Shown here: positions 42,673-51,187 of the stretch, in pieces
How the letters are laid out: each line of letters starts with the position of its first letter
How positions within the stretch are numbered: position 1 is the first letter of the stretch
Assembly (NCBI RefSeq): GCF_004382825.2
Contig: NZ_SDQO02000001.1
Coordinates: 62,001 to 126,000, forward strand
Length of the DNA stretch: 64,000 nt
Origin: Corynebacterium silvaticum
GTDB taxonomy: Bacteria; Actinomycetota; Actinomycetes; Mycobacteriales; Mycobacteriaceae
Reading direction: 5' to 3'
Program-made: the position numbers and the translations under genes
Notes under the pieces: generated by a model
Database searches by the model: none
Seen by the model: the letters and a program-made list of their open reading frames with translations, nothing else
What the model was told of the DNA's origin: nothing

Positions 42673-42760
42673 GGTCTAAAGGATACCGGCTACGCACACA
42701 CAACGGGTTTCGGGCTAAGATGTAAGGAGGAAATAGCGAAGAACTCAGAGGAGAGTATCC

Positions 42761-43036
42761 GTGGCACGCGATATTAATGACATTCAGCGCGACATTGAGC
42801 GCACCCGTCGTCAGCTCGCAAGCACCCTCGACGAGATTGTGGATCGTTCTAAGCCACAGAACTTTGTCGACGATGCCAAGAAGCAAGCAACCACCAAGCT
42901 ACAAGACCCCCAAATCCAGAAGATTCTCGCGGGCATCGGAGTAGCTGTGGCCGGCCTAGTGGTCCTGGGCATCGCACGCGGACGCAAGAAGAACAAGGAA
43001 CTCAAAGAAATCCAGCGTCTTCTCGCACAGCGCTAA
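42761..43036 (+). CDS. DUF3618 small membrane protein
   Basis: A 91-residue protein from GTG 42761 with the DUF3618 start ARDINDIQRDIERTRRQLASTLDEI, a linker, one membrane helix (ILAGIGVAVAGLVVLGIA) and a basic cytosolic tail (RGRKKNKELKEIQRLLAQR). Actinobacterial DUF3618 proteins are thought to sit at the membrane with no known activity. It is divergent from bcp and followed by a terminator. Confidence 0.88.
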   Translation: MARDINDIQRDIERTRRQLASTLDEIVDRSKPQNFVDDAKKQATTKLQDPQIQKILAGIGVAVAGLVVLGIARGRKKNKELKEIQRLLAQR

Positions 43037-43067
43037 AGCTTTTCGACGCCACCCCCTAGTAGCCCAC

Positions 43068-43110
43068 AAGCCATATCCTCACGCTAACTGCCGTGCGGAT
43101 ATGGCTTTTT
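43068..43110 (+). terminator. Terminator after the DUF3618 gene
   Basis: Stem AAGCCATATCC / GGATATGGCTT (11 bp perfect) with an 18-base loop and a T-run. Confidence 0.85.
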
Positions 43111-43151
43111 GCTTCTGCACGTCGTGGCACATACGACTAGCATCGGTGCCT

Positions 43152-43496
43152 ATGAGCATCATTAAAATCAATGCATTGTCCGTGCCCGAAGGCCGCGGGG
43201 AAGAACTAGAGAAGCGATTTGCGGCACGCAAACACGCTGTGGATTCCACGCCGGGCTTTGAAGGCTTCCAACTCCTACGCCCCACTGCTGGTGAGGACCG
43301 TTATTTTGTGGTGACCAAGTGGGCTGATGAAGAATCTTATGCGCAGTGGCGCGATGGGGAAGCCCAGAGCCTGCATGGCCATGGCCGGGGCGAGAACCAC
43401 GAGAACGCATCCAATTCCCACACTGGTGGTAAAACGCCCGTGGCACAGAAATCTGAGCTTTTGGAGTTTGACGTGGTGCTGGACTCTACGAAGTAG
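43152..43496 (+). CDS. MhuD/IsdG-like heme-degrading monooxygenase
   Basis: Antibiotic-biosynthesis-monooxygenase-fold protein of 114 residues, close by eye to mycobacterial MhuD: INALSVPEGRGEELEKRFAARKHAVDSTPGFEGFQLLRP then YFVVTKWADEESYAQW. MhuD uses an N-terminal Asn and a His to hold heme; here Asn7 is present and a His-rich stretch (SLHGHGRGENHENASNSH) lies at the matching place, longer than in MhuD. Release of iron from host heme would be the role, by homology. The start is ATG 43152 (MSIIKINAL). The gene converges with pncA, nine bases apart. Confidence 0.8.
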   Translation: MSIIKINALSVPEGRGEELEKRFAARKHAVDSTPGFEGFQLLRPTAGEDRYFVVTKWADEESYAQWRDGEAQSLHGHGRGENHENASNSHTGGKTPVAQKSELLEFDVVLDSTK

Positions 43497-43505
43497 AGAG
43501 GCCAA

Positions 43506-44060
43506 CTAGCGGAGGACACACCCGTGGTCTTTGAGACGGCGCAACATTGCGCGGGTGTTGTCCTCATTAACTGCGGCGCACAGGTGCGAGAGCACTGTCA
43601 CATGGAAGCCTTCTTGTAGGCCGTCGAGCGCCGTAGCCTGAACGCAGTAATCCGTAGCGATCCCCGCGATATCAATCTCGCGTACCCCACGAGCTTGTAA
43701 CCATGCGCCTAAGAGTTGACCATCTGCCGTGCAGCCCTCGAACCCTGAGTAGGCGGCGCTGTAGTGCCCTTTATAAAACACCTCGTCGAAGTGCATGGTG
43801 AAGAGCAATGGGTGAAAATCTGCGCCTTCTGTGTTGGCCACGCAATGGATGGGCCAGGTGTCGATGAAATCTGGGGTTTCAGAAAAATGATCGCCCGGAT
43901 CGATATGCCAGTCTTTGGTGGCCGCAATATAGTCATATTTTTTCCCGTGCAGTGTTACGTATTCTGCAATGGATTGTGCTTGGATTGCACCTTTGACCGT
44001 TTCTAGTGCCCCGCCCGGACAAAAGTCATTTTGGACGTCAACAATGATGAGGGCTCGCAT
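43506..44060 (-). CDS. pncA: Nicotinamidase/pyrazinamidase
   Basis: Hydrolyses nicotinamide to nicotinate for NAD salvage; it is also the activator of pyrazinamide in mycobacteria. The catalytic triad is visible: Asp8 in IIVDVQNDFCPGG, Lys in EVFYKGHYSAAYSGFEG, and Cys in GIATDYCVQATALDGL. The metal-binding DWHIDPGDHF is also present. The length is 184 residues from ATG 44060. The initiation region is tandemly duplicated (see the repeat), so a second, out-of-frame ATGCGAGCC copy with ribosome site precedes the real start. Confidence 0.94.
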   Translation of the reverse strand: MRALIIVDVQNDFCPGGALETVKGAIQAQSIAEYVTLHGKKYDYIAATKDWHIDPGDHFSETPDFIDTWPIHCVANTEGADFHPLLFTMHFDEVFYKGHYSAAYSGFEGCTADGQLLGAWLQARGVREIDIAGIATDYCVQATALDGLQEGFHVTVLSHLCAAVNEDNTRAMLRRLKDHGCVLR

Positions 44061-44110
44061 ATTTTCCTTCCGAGAAAGCGGCTCGCATATTTTTTTCCTT
44101 CCGAGAAAGC
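44052..44110 (-). repeat. Tandem duplication of the pncA ribosome site and start
   Basis: Two adjacent copies, 44052-44079 (28 bp) and 44080-44110 (31 bp, with three extra Ts). Each carries on the minus strand GGAAGG, a short spacer and ATGCGAGCC. The copy next to pncA gives the functional start at 44060. The distal ATG at 44088 leads into a short out-of-frame peptide. Confidence 0.85.
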
Positions 44111-44301
44111 ACAGAGAAGGTATAGAATCCATATGAGGATACATCTCGGCTGGATGAACGCTGCATTGGGGTGTCAATAGGGGTAATTATTAGGGATAAT
44201 GCTTTGCAACGCCACTCAGTATCCACAAACGCCAGATCCCCCGGCTAACCGAAAAATAGCAATCGTCTAGCGGGGGACCAGGTATGCGGTGTGGAAATCC
44301 T

Positions 44302-45303
44302 CTAGAACTCCACGATCATCTTGCCAGTGTTGCCACCTTGGAAAAGCTCCAAGAACGCGGAGGGGAGAGCCTCAACACCGTGGCGAGTAGTGACATCAAA
44401 CTGTATTTGCCCAGTGACCACAAGCGGGGCTACGACCTGTTGAAACTCCTCAATCACATTCCATGTACTTGGGAACAACAAAGCCGCGCAGGGTAAGGCA
44501 CTTACCGATGATTAAGCGCATATTGCGTGGCCCAAAGGTTTCTCCTTCGGAATTGTATTGGGAGATCGCCCCACATAGCGCTGCCCGGCCAAAGACATTG
44601 AGGTGGTCGATTGCGGCTTCAAGATGGTCGCCGCCGACATTATCAAATAGACATCAATGCCATTGGGTGCTGCTTGAGCGAGTGCTGCGGAAACATCACC
44701 GTCGCGATAGTTGAAGGCGGCGTCGAAACCTAGCTCTTTCAAGCGCTCAACCTTGGCGTCTGTGCCCGCAGAACCAACGACAAAACTAGCTCCGAGGTGT
44801 CGCGCGATCTGACCCGCAGCTGAGCCGACGGCACCGGCTGCCCCGGAGATAAAGACGGCGTCGCCCTCCTTCATCTCCGCGACTTTTTTCAACCCGATGT
44901 AAGCGGTCAAACCAGTCAGCCCTAGTATGCCTAGGTAAGCGTGAGCTGGGACAATGTTTGTATCTACCACCAAAGCTTCAGCCTCATCGACGATGGTCAT
45001 CGTTTGCCACCCCTGGAAGTGACGCACGCTCGCGCCGACCTGAATCTTCTCGGACTTTGATTCCACGACGACGCCGACGGCACCACCAGACAGCGGTTGA
45101 TCAATCTGGAATGGCGGGACGTACGATTCCGTATCGTCCATGCGGCCGCGCATATATTATGGGTCGACCGTCGCTACCTCATTGCGGACCAACACTTGGC
45201 CGGCCTGCAGTTCGGGGAGCTCGACGACCTCCTTGCGGAAATTCTCCAGCGTGGGCATTCCTTGTGGGCGAGACGCGAGAACCCATTGGGTAGTTGTGGT
45301 CAT
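44302..45303 (-). pseudogene. Zinc-binding-dehydrogenase-like NADP oxidoreductase, disrupted
   Basis: Medium-chain reductase of the YncB/prostaglandin-reductase type. From ATG 45303 the frame reads MTTTTQWVLASRPQGMPTLE to EVATVDP, then TAA created by a 3-base insertion before YMRGRMDD. The nucleotide-binding core GAAGAVGSAAGQIARHLGA follows. After NGIDVY a T is missing from a T-run; the family sequence (DNVGGDHLEAAIDHLN) continues in another frame. A third lesion near VVPKYM precedes WNVIEEFQQVVAPLV and the end GGNTGKMIVEF at 44302-44304. With one stop and two frameshifts the gene is inactive. Confidence 0.8.
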
Positions 45304-45473
45304 ACGAAGATGCTCCTTTTCCCTTGATTGTTGTGTGTGAACTTGTGGTCCACGAATGCTTTTAACAATCCCTCAGAACCCCACGGAGATGAAAAATATT
45401 CCAAATTACGTATGTCTTGTGAGGTTTGAAGTTCGGGGAGATCAAAAGGAATAATGAGGTGCATAAACGAAAA

Positions 45474-45510
45474 ATCTCCCTCCGCCTACATAAAGCAGGT
45501 GGAGGGAGAT
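45474..45510 (-). terminator. Terminator of tRNA-Lys
   Basis: Fourteen-base stem (45474-45487 with 45497-45510) with one G-T pair; on the minus strand it is followed by TTTTTCG. Confidence 0.8.
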
Positions 45511-45519
45511 TATAAGAAG

Positions 45520-45592
<73 letters not shown>

Positions 45593-45976
45593 ATTGTTGT
45601 CCTTTGCGCCGTGCGGCGCGCTGTGCAACGAGAAGAAATATAACCCTATTTGATGGTTGTTGTAAAATCGCCTGGTCAGGACGTGTTTCTGGGTGGGTGT
45701 TTTATGGCTGCTTTGCGGGATGTGTATAAAGGGCTTTGGGGTGGGCGTCGGCACGCTAAAAAGAGGGGCGGGGAGCGTAACGACGGGTGCTCGGCAAACG
45801 ATGAAGGGGAGGAAAAGCACTGGTGGTTTGGGTTAGATAACAATGTGGCAAACATGGGTTGCTGCGAGCCGGTATCAGTGGGAAAAGACGTTACGATGTG
45901 GGTTCGTTGTCGTCGTGACGAGGTGCCGCGAGGAAAATGCGGCATCGATCGTGGTTGTAGGAGAAGAAGGAAAATA
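45593..45976 (+). other. Leader region before the L,D-transpeptidase gene
   Basis: About 380 bases. A reading frame continuous with the downstream gene extends back to 45650, but it is Cys/Gly/Arg-rich and unlike a protein N-terminus; the lipoprotein signal starting at 45977 shows it is not translated with the gene. Probably promoter and leader. Confidence 0.5.
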
Positions 45977-47164
45977 GTGGCCAAAAGGGTATCCAAGCGA
46001 TCGTATATAGGGGTAGCGGCGACGCTGTTGGGTTTCTCGTTGTTGATGGCTGGATGCACGATAGCTAATGGGGGCGGGGATGAATCGGGGCACAGCGAGC
46101 AGTCCTCGCAGCAGGTGGAGAAGAAGCTTGCTCCCGTCGCTAGCGTGAATAATGGCGAAACCGGGGTGGATCCCTCCGCGTTTGTCACGGTCAAATCCTT
46201 GGGCGAGGGCCTGAAGAACGTGACCATGACTAATGAGAACGGCAAAGAGGTTCAGGGCGAAATCTCCGCGGATGGACGTTCGTGGTCTACCACTGAGGTC
46301 TTGGGTTTTAACCGTTCGTACACCATTGTGGCGAAAGACAAGAACGGGGAATCTTCCACGACGGGGTTCCAAACAGTAACCCCGGCGGCGCAGGCATTTG
46401 GTTCTTTAGCTCCCCTGAACGGGGCGGTCGTGGGAGTCGCCCAGGTCATCGCGATGCGTTTTGATGCAATCGTGAATGATCGCAAAGCTGTGGAGGACGC
46501 AATCAAGGTGACCACCGAGCCTGCGGTCGAGGGCGCATTTTTCTGGATTAGCCCCTATGAGGTGCGGTGGCGGCCGGAGAACTTCTGGGCACCGGGAACC
46601 AAGGTCACCGTGGACGCCAAACTTTACGGCAAGAACTTAGGCAAAGGCGTTTACGGAGATAACGACAATTCTGCGACTTTTACCATCGGCGACCGGGTCG
46701 AGGCAGTAGCTGATGACGCAACAAAGACCATGACCATCTATCACAATGGCGCGCCTGTCCGGTCGATGCCGATCTCCATGGGCGCGAATAAGTGGCCGAC
46801 CCCTAATGGGGTTTACACCATTGGGGATAAGAATCCTTCCCTGGTAATGGACTCGGAATCCTATGGGCTCTCCCATAAAGAGGGCGGTTACCGTGTTGAT
46901 GTGAAATTTGCCACGCAGATGTCCTATTCCGGCATCTACGTGCATGCGGCGCCATGGTCTGTCTATGCACAGGGCAATTCCAATACGTCTCATGGTTGCA
47001 TCAACGTGAGCACGGAGAACGCGCAATGGTTCCAGAACTTTGTTAAGCGAGGGGACATCGTCACCGTGCGGAACACGGTTGGCGGTTACATCAGCGGCTA
47101 TGACGGCCTGGGGGACTGGAATATCGACTGGCAAACCTGGAAAGCCGGAAACTCGAATATCTAA
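45977..47164 (+). CDS. L,D-transpeptidase lipoprotein (YkuD domain)
   Basis: Cell-wall cross-linking enzyme anchored outside the membrane. GTG 45977 after GAGAAGAAGG gives VAKRVSKRS, a hydrophobic stretch and the lipobox LMAGC near residue 29. Two Ig-like domains follow ([38 protein letters not shown]), then the YkuD catalytic domain with [12 protein letters not shown] and the active Cys in [15 protein letters not shown]. It has 395 residues. The architecture matches mycobacterial LdtMt2-type enzymes and corynebacterial LppS, a name I recall for a similar gene. Confidence 0.92.
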   Translation: MAKRVSKRSYIGVAATLLGFSLLMAGCTIANGGGDESGHSEQSSQQVEKKLAPVASVNNGETGVDPSAFVTVKSLGEGLKNVTMTNENGKEVQGEISADGRSWSTTEVLGFNRSYTIVAKDKNGESSTTGFQTVTPAAQAFGSLAPLNGAVVGVAQVIAMRFDAIVNDRKAVEDAIKVTTEPAVEGAFFWISPYEVRWRPENFWAPGTKVTVDAKLYGKNLGKGVYGDNDNSATFTIGDRVEAVADDATKTMTIYHNGAPVRSMPISMGANKWPTPNGVYTIGDKNPSLVMDSESYGLSHKEGGYRVDVKFATQMSYSGIYVHAAPWSVYAQGNSNTSHGCINVSTENAQWFQNFVKRGDIVTVRNTVGGYISGYDGLGDWNIDWQTWKAGNSNI

Positions 47165-47181
47165 TATTTCCTCATGCTTTC

Positions 47182-47216
47182 AAGGCCTCGTAGCTCTATG
47201 AGTTACGAGGCCTTTT
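47182..47216. terminator. Bidirectional terminator after the transpeptidase gene
   Basis: Perfect 11-bp stem AAGGCCTCGTA / TACGAGGCCTT with an 11-base loop, flanked by a short T-run, between convergent genes. Confidence 0.82.
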
Positions 47217-47226
47217 GCTCACCGTG

Positions 47227-48057
47227 CTAATCGACGCCACCCAGTGGCGCTCGACATACTCCCATATCTATGCCTTCGTGGTCGGTGATGTAGTCCTTGA
47301 GCGTCTGAATCGGGGCTTCCCCTTTGATCTTGGACACCAACTCGGAGAGGAGATCATTATGCGGAGGCTCAAGGCCCTTTCTGAGCGCCTCGAACCATTC
47401 GACGGTTTCCTTGGGTGCCATGTTGCCGGCGATGGATGAGAGGTAGGTAAAACCGGTGGTGGATACGCGGGAATTGATGTTGACCTCACCACCGGCATAG
47501 TAGCGAGTTTTAAAGGGGGTGAGCTCTTGAACGACCTCGTCAATCTTGAGTGTGCCGCCTGGATCTTTGATGCCGATGACGTGCGCGAGCATGCATAGCT
47601 GCGCCAGGGTGGAAGCGCTCGCGTCGAAACCAGTGCGTTCTGGGTGGTTGTAGATGATTGTGGGCTTACGGGCGGCGTCGATAACAGCTACCGCGTAACG
47701 ACGCGCCTGCTCCTGCGTAGGGCGCACATAGGGCGGGAACCCCAATAAGATGCCATCAATCCGGCTTAACGACGCCACGTAGCGTCCTAGCTCCACAGCG
47801 TGGCGCTGTCGGATAGCGGCAACACCCACAAGTATCTCAATTCCAGGCGCCCAGGGATGCTGATTCACGGCGTCATACAGAGCATGTTTTTCAGAGGCGT
47901 CCATGCTGTGCTGCTCGCCGGTGGAACCACCGAAGAGGATTGATGTGATGCCTTGGCTGATAAGCCAGTCTGCGTGGGCCAGGGTGGACTCGATGTTGAG
48001 GGATTCATCGTGGTGGAAGGCCGTGGGCACGGCAACATGGATCCGAGCGTTAAGCAT
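47227..48057 (-). CDS. DapA-family (dihydrodipicolinate synthase-like) aldolase/lyase
   Basis: TIM-barrel Schiff-base enzyme. The family signature is present: HVAVPTAFHHDESLNIESTL, FGGSTGEQHSM, the catalytic Tyr in TIIYNHPERTG and the Schiff-base Lys in VIGIKDPGGTL. It has 276 residues from ATG 48057 (MLNARIHVAVPT). The motif is GSTGEQ rather than the GTTGE of true DapA, so the substrate is probably not that of lysine synthesis; N-acetylneuraminate lyase-like or other keto-acid aldolase activity is possible. It is located next to tRNA-His. Confidence 0.85.
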   Translation of the reverse strand: MLNARIHVAVPTAFHHDESLNIESTLAHADWLISQGITSILFGGSTGEQHSMDASEKHALYDAVNQHPWAPGIEILVGVAAIRQRHAVELGRYVASLSRIDGILLGFPPYVRPTQEQARRYAVAVIDAARKPTIIYNHPERTGFDASASTLAQLCMLAHVIGIKDPGGTLKIDEVVQELTPFKTRYYAGGEVNINSRVSTTGFTYLSSIAGNMAPKETVEWFEALRKGLEPPHNDLLSELVSKIKGEAPIQTLKDYITDHEGIDMGVCRAPLGGVD

Positions 48058-48081
48058 GCAGTGATTGTATCGGATGACAAA

Positions 48082-48111
48082 AACTCCCTGACTAAAAATA
48101 GTCAGGGAGTT
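48082..48111 (-). terminator. Hairpin downstream of tRNA-His
   Basis: Perfect 11-bp stem AACTCCCTGAC / GTCAGGGAGTT with an eight-base loop. On the minus strand it is followed by TTTGTC, a weak T-tract. Confidence 0.7.
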
Positions 48112-48117
48112 CATTGG

Positions 48118-48191
48118 GGTGGCTGACGGGGCTCGAACCCGCGACACCCAGGATCACAACCTGGTGCTCTACCAGCTGAACTACAGCCACC
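48118..48191 (-). tRNA. tRNA-His (anticodon GTG)
   Basis: Acceptor stem GTGGCTG/CAGCCAC, with an extra G at the 5' end opposite discriminator C as is unique to tRNA-His, anticodon loop TTGTGAT and T-arm CGGGTTCGAGCCCG. Confidence 0.96.
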
Positions 48192-48236
48192 ATTGCCGCT
48201 TCAAAGCAGCGAGGACAATATTAACTCACAAATCTA

Positions 48237-48866
48237 TTATTGCAAAAACTGCTGGTAGGACTGGGTTGCTTGGGCAGAAGCCTCAATGCATTCTGCGTTG
48301 GTGAGATCCTTTTTAAAGAGTACTTGGCGGTAGTACTCAAGTTCGCGAATGGACTCGACGATATCCGCTAGCGCGCGGTGTGCCATGCCCTTTTGCGGTT
48401 GGTTGAAGTACACGCGCGGGGCCCAGCGCCTGGCAAGCTCTTTGATGGAGGAAACATCGACCATGCGATAGTGCAGAGCCTCGTCGAGCCTAGGCATATA
48501 AGCATTGATGAAGCTGCGGTCGGTGGCAATGGAATTGCCCGCCAAAGGGGCCGGATGCTGTGGGTCGCAGTGCTTGGCAATCAGCTCAAGGACAGCGTCT
48601 TCGGCTTCCTTGATGGACACCGTAGAGGATCGAATCTCCTGTGTCAGGCCAGAATTTTCGTGCATCGTGGTGACGTAGTCATCCATTTTCGCGAGTTCTG
48701 CTTCCGTGGCATGCACAACAAGGTCTACTCCCTCGCCAAGAATATTCAGATCTGCATCAGTGATAAGTGCGGCGACTTCGACGATCACGTGACGACGAGT
48801 ATCGAGACCTGTCATCTCAAGGTCTATCCAAACGAGGCGATCATTTTTAGCGGGGGTATCAGACAT
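48237..48866 (-). CDS. orn: Oligoribonuclease
   Basis: DEDD-family 3'-5' exonuclease that degrades two-to-five-base RNAs to nucleotides and is usually important for growth. The first DxE is in [10 protein letters not shown], and [22 protein letters not shown] gives the final metal-binding Asp region. It has 209 residues from ATG 48866 ([13 protein letters not shown]). An in-frame extension to 48896 is unlikely. The gene is followed by tRNA-His on the same strand. Confidence 0.95.
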   Translation of the reverse strand: MSDTPAKNDRLVWIDLEMTGLDTRRHVIVEVAALITDADLNILGEGVDLVVHATEAELAKMDDYVTTMHENSGLTQEIRSSTVSIKEAEDAVLELIAKHCDPQHPAPLAGNSIATDRSFINAYMPRLDEALHYRMVDVSSIKELARRWAPRVYFNQPQKGMAHRALADIVESIRELEYYRQVLFKKDLTNAECIEASAQATQSYQQFLQ

Positions 48867-48961
48867 GTTTTCCAAGGTACCCGTATCTTGCGCCATTGTG
48901 GCAGCAAGGAGGTGTTTCTAACCACGAATTGACGCAAGATCGGGTGAAGATGCGTTGGGGT

Positions 48962-49765
48962 TTATGATCCTAGCTTTTTATAGAACCAGCCCATCAGTGG
49001 TGAAAGCACCGCAGTGGGGGCAATTGCGGAAATTGCATTCATTGTTTTTGATAAAGGCCCAGGAACCACTCGACGGGAGTTCGCGGCGAGCGCTGCGAGA
49101 GTTTCTTTCGAGCAGGACTCGTAGGTGGTCCAGAGGAAATCAGGCACAACCTTATCCACGATGGACTTTTCGGCGTCGTCGACGACCGCATCACGTACGG
49201 GCCCTGGCGCCAGCAGAGTACAAGCCACGCCGGTGCCACGAAGCTCGTAGTGGAGAGCCTCGGTAAAAGCGTTTACTCCTGCTTTAGTGAACACATAAGT
49301 GGCATTGTTGGGGATGGGGACATTTCCGGCGGCGGAACCAACGTTGCAGATGGCGCCCGTGCCGCGCTCAATCATGCCGGGAAGCACCGCGTGAGTGAGT
49401 TCAAAGACTGCCCGGGCGTTGAGCTCGAATTGTGTGTCTTCATAAGACCAGTCTTGGTCGATGAAAGGGCCAAAGCTTGCGATTCCGGCGGAATTGATGA
49501 TGATGTTGACTTCCACGTCTTGAAGTTCGTTGATGAGCGTTGCGCGCTCCTCGGGGTTAGCAAGGTCGCAGGCCATAACGTCGACTTTGACGCTGTGGTT
49601 TTGTTCCAGCTCTTCCGCTAGCTGCTCAAGAACGTCACGGCGCCGGGCTACCAGAATGAGATTGTGGCCCATGCAGGCAAGATCCTTGGCGATCGCACGT
49701 CCGATTCCTTGGCTTGCGCCAGTAACTACAGCTCGTGCATGAATAGATGGTGAAGGTAATGCCAC
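48962..49765 (-). CDS. Short-chain dehydrogenase/reductase
   Basis: NAD(P)-dependent classical SDR. The nucleotide site is AVVTGASQGIGRAIAKDL, with NSAGIASFGP (the NNAG equivalent) and the catalytic Ser, Tyr and Lys in ICNVGSAAGNVPIPNNATYVFTKAGVNAF. It has about 267 residues. GTG 49765 (VALPSPSIHARAVVTGAS) follows AGGAGA at good spacing; longer in-frame starts upstream are less likely. The C-terminal part continues past the domain with a hydrophobic helix (TMNAISAIAPTAVLSPLMGWFYKKL), as in DltE/YohF-like SDRs that contact the membrane. The substrate is unknown. Confidence 0.88.
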   Translation of the reverse strand: MALPSPSIHARAVVTGASQGIGRAIAKDLACMGHNLILVARRRDVLEQLAEELEQNHSVKVDVMACDLANPEERATLINELQDVEVNIIINSAGIASFGPFIDQDWSYEDTQFELNARAVFELTHAVLPGMIERGTGAICNVGSAAGNVPIPNNATYVFTKAGVNAFTEALHYELRGTGVACTLLAPGPVRDAVVDDAEKSIVDKVVPDFLWTTYESCSKETLAALAANSRRVVPGPLSKTMNAISAIAPTAVLSPLMGWFYKKLGS

Positions 49766-49917
49766 GGTAGTTCTCCTGAACATTGGTTGGAAAGCGCACA
49801 GAGTTCTCACCCATACTACGTGCGTCCGCGGCAGTACCGTAGTTATAGCTGGCTTTAGCCCGTGGACGTCGCATAGCTTGTTGCGCAGATTAACGCCCAC
49901 GTGAGCTCGGCCTGGCG

Positions 49918-50913
49918 TTAGTTGATCTCGACTACCGTCCTGCCGTGACGTTGGTTATTCATCAGCTCCTTGCCGGCATCGATGACGTCGTCTAGGCCGA
50001 TAGTGGTTGTTATAGCGTCCAGAGCCTCTGTATCTAGAGCCTGTGATAGTAGCTCCCAAGCTTTTTCGCGGTGTTCTAGAGGTGCGTCAACGGAATTGAT
50101 GCCAACGAGCGATACGCCACGAAGGATAAAGGGAAGAACCGTGCCTGGTAAGTCTGCACCTTGTGCCAAGCCGCACGCTGTAACCACTCCGCCCCATGTG
50201 GTTTGAGCGCAAGCGTTGACAAGGGTGTGGGATCCCACGCAGTCGACAACACCTGCATATATGGCGCGCTGTAGCGGTTTGCCCTTTTCGCTCAGTTCTT
50301 TTCGCTCCACGATGGAGCTGGCCCCAAGACCTAGAAGATAATCTGAGTGCTCCTCTACTCGGCCGGTCGCTGCGACAACGTTATAGCCAAGCTTGTGCAG
50401 TAAAAGAATGGCGATTGACCCCACGCCACCGGTAGCGCCTGTGACAAGGACGGGGTCATGATCGGGCAGAACCCCGTGTTGTATAAGCGCGTTCACGGAG
50501 AGCGCTGCTGTGTATCCTGCTGTGCCGATAGCCGCGGCTTGCTTCATAGAAAAAGTAGAGGGGAGGGGCACTGTAGACGAGGCGTGAATACGCTGGCGCT
50601 CGGTGTATCCGCCATGGCGGAATTCCCCGATTCCCGCGCCATTGGCAATCACTTTATCGCCGGGTTGGAACCGATCGGATTCTGATTCCAACACCTCGCC
50701 AACAGCATCGATACCGGGAACTAGGGGGAAGGTGCGGGCCACGCCACGATCCCCGCGCAGTGCCATGCCGTCTTTGAAGTTGAGGGAGGAATAGGCAACT
50801 TTAATGAGCAGATCGCCATCGGCTATATGTTCCTCGATGGATGGAAGGATGCGGGTGGTTATCTCCCCGGTCTCGGAAGACTGAACCACAACAGAACGCG
50901 ATTGAGTAGTCAT
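49918..50913 (-). CDS. Acrylyl-CoA reductase-type (AcuI/YhdH) oxidoreductase
   Basis: Medium-chain NADPH-dependent quinone/enoyl reductase without structural zinc. The hallmarks are KVAYSSLNFKDGMALRGDRGVARTFPLVPGIDAVGEV, the nucleotide motif TGATGGVGSIAILLLHKLGY, and the end GLDDVIDAGKELMNNQRHGRTVVEI. It has 331 residues from ATG 50913. AcuI proteins detoxify acrylyl-CoA, by homology. It stands between an SDR gene and a secreted protease pseudogene. Confidence 0.88.
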   Translation of the reverse strand: MTTQSRSVVVQSSETGEITTRILPSIEEHIADGDLLIKVAYSSLNFKDGMALRGDRGVARTFPLVPGIDAVGEVLESESDRFQPGDKVIANGAGIGEFRHGGYTERQRIHASSTVPLPSTFSMKQAAAIGTAGYTAALSVNALIQHGVLPDHDPVLVTGATGGVGSIAILLLHKLGYNVVAATGRVEEHSDYLLGLGASSIVERKELSEKGKPLQRAIYAGVVDCVGSHTLVNACAQTTWGGVVTACGLAQGADLPGTVLPFILRGVSLVGINSVDAPLEHREKAWELLSQALDTEALDAITTTIGLDDVIDAGKELMNNQRHGRTVVEIN

Positions 50914-51187
50914 GTTTTCCAACCTAGCCCTCTTTGCTGAGTCGGGTGGCTGATAGTGCGAATGTGCACAGGCAAATCTGGATCAGGTGATTGAGTATTT
51001 CTGGGCACTCTCTTTTATCTCTATGAACTCGGTCTCACTCGGATAGGGGAGCTTTGCATAGGGGGGAGCTGAGAATTAAATGAAGCTTGCCGAGCAATGG
51101 TGGGTTTTACCCCATGATTTTTGTGGAAGAATTTTTGCCGGAAAAAGTTTCGGATCGATTTTCTTTCATCTCGTTATAATTCCATGC

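Noticed and set aside
44038..44226. 62-codon minus-strand frame overlapping the pncA start
   Set aside because: Product of the tandem duplication of the pncA start region; out-of-frame and not conserved-looking.
45650..45976. In-frame N-terminal extension of the L,D-transpeptidase gene
   Set aside because: A lipoprotein signal with ribosome site starts at GTG 45977; the extension is unlike a protein and would bury the signal.
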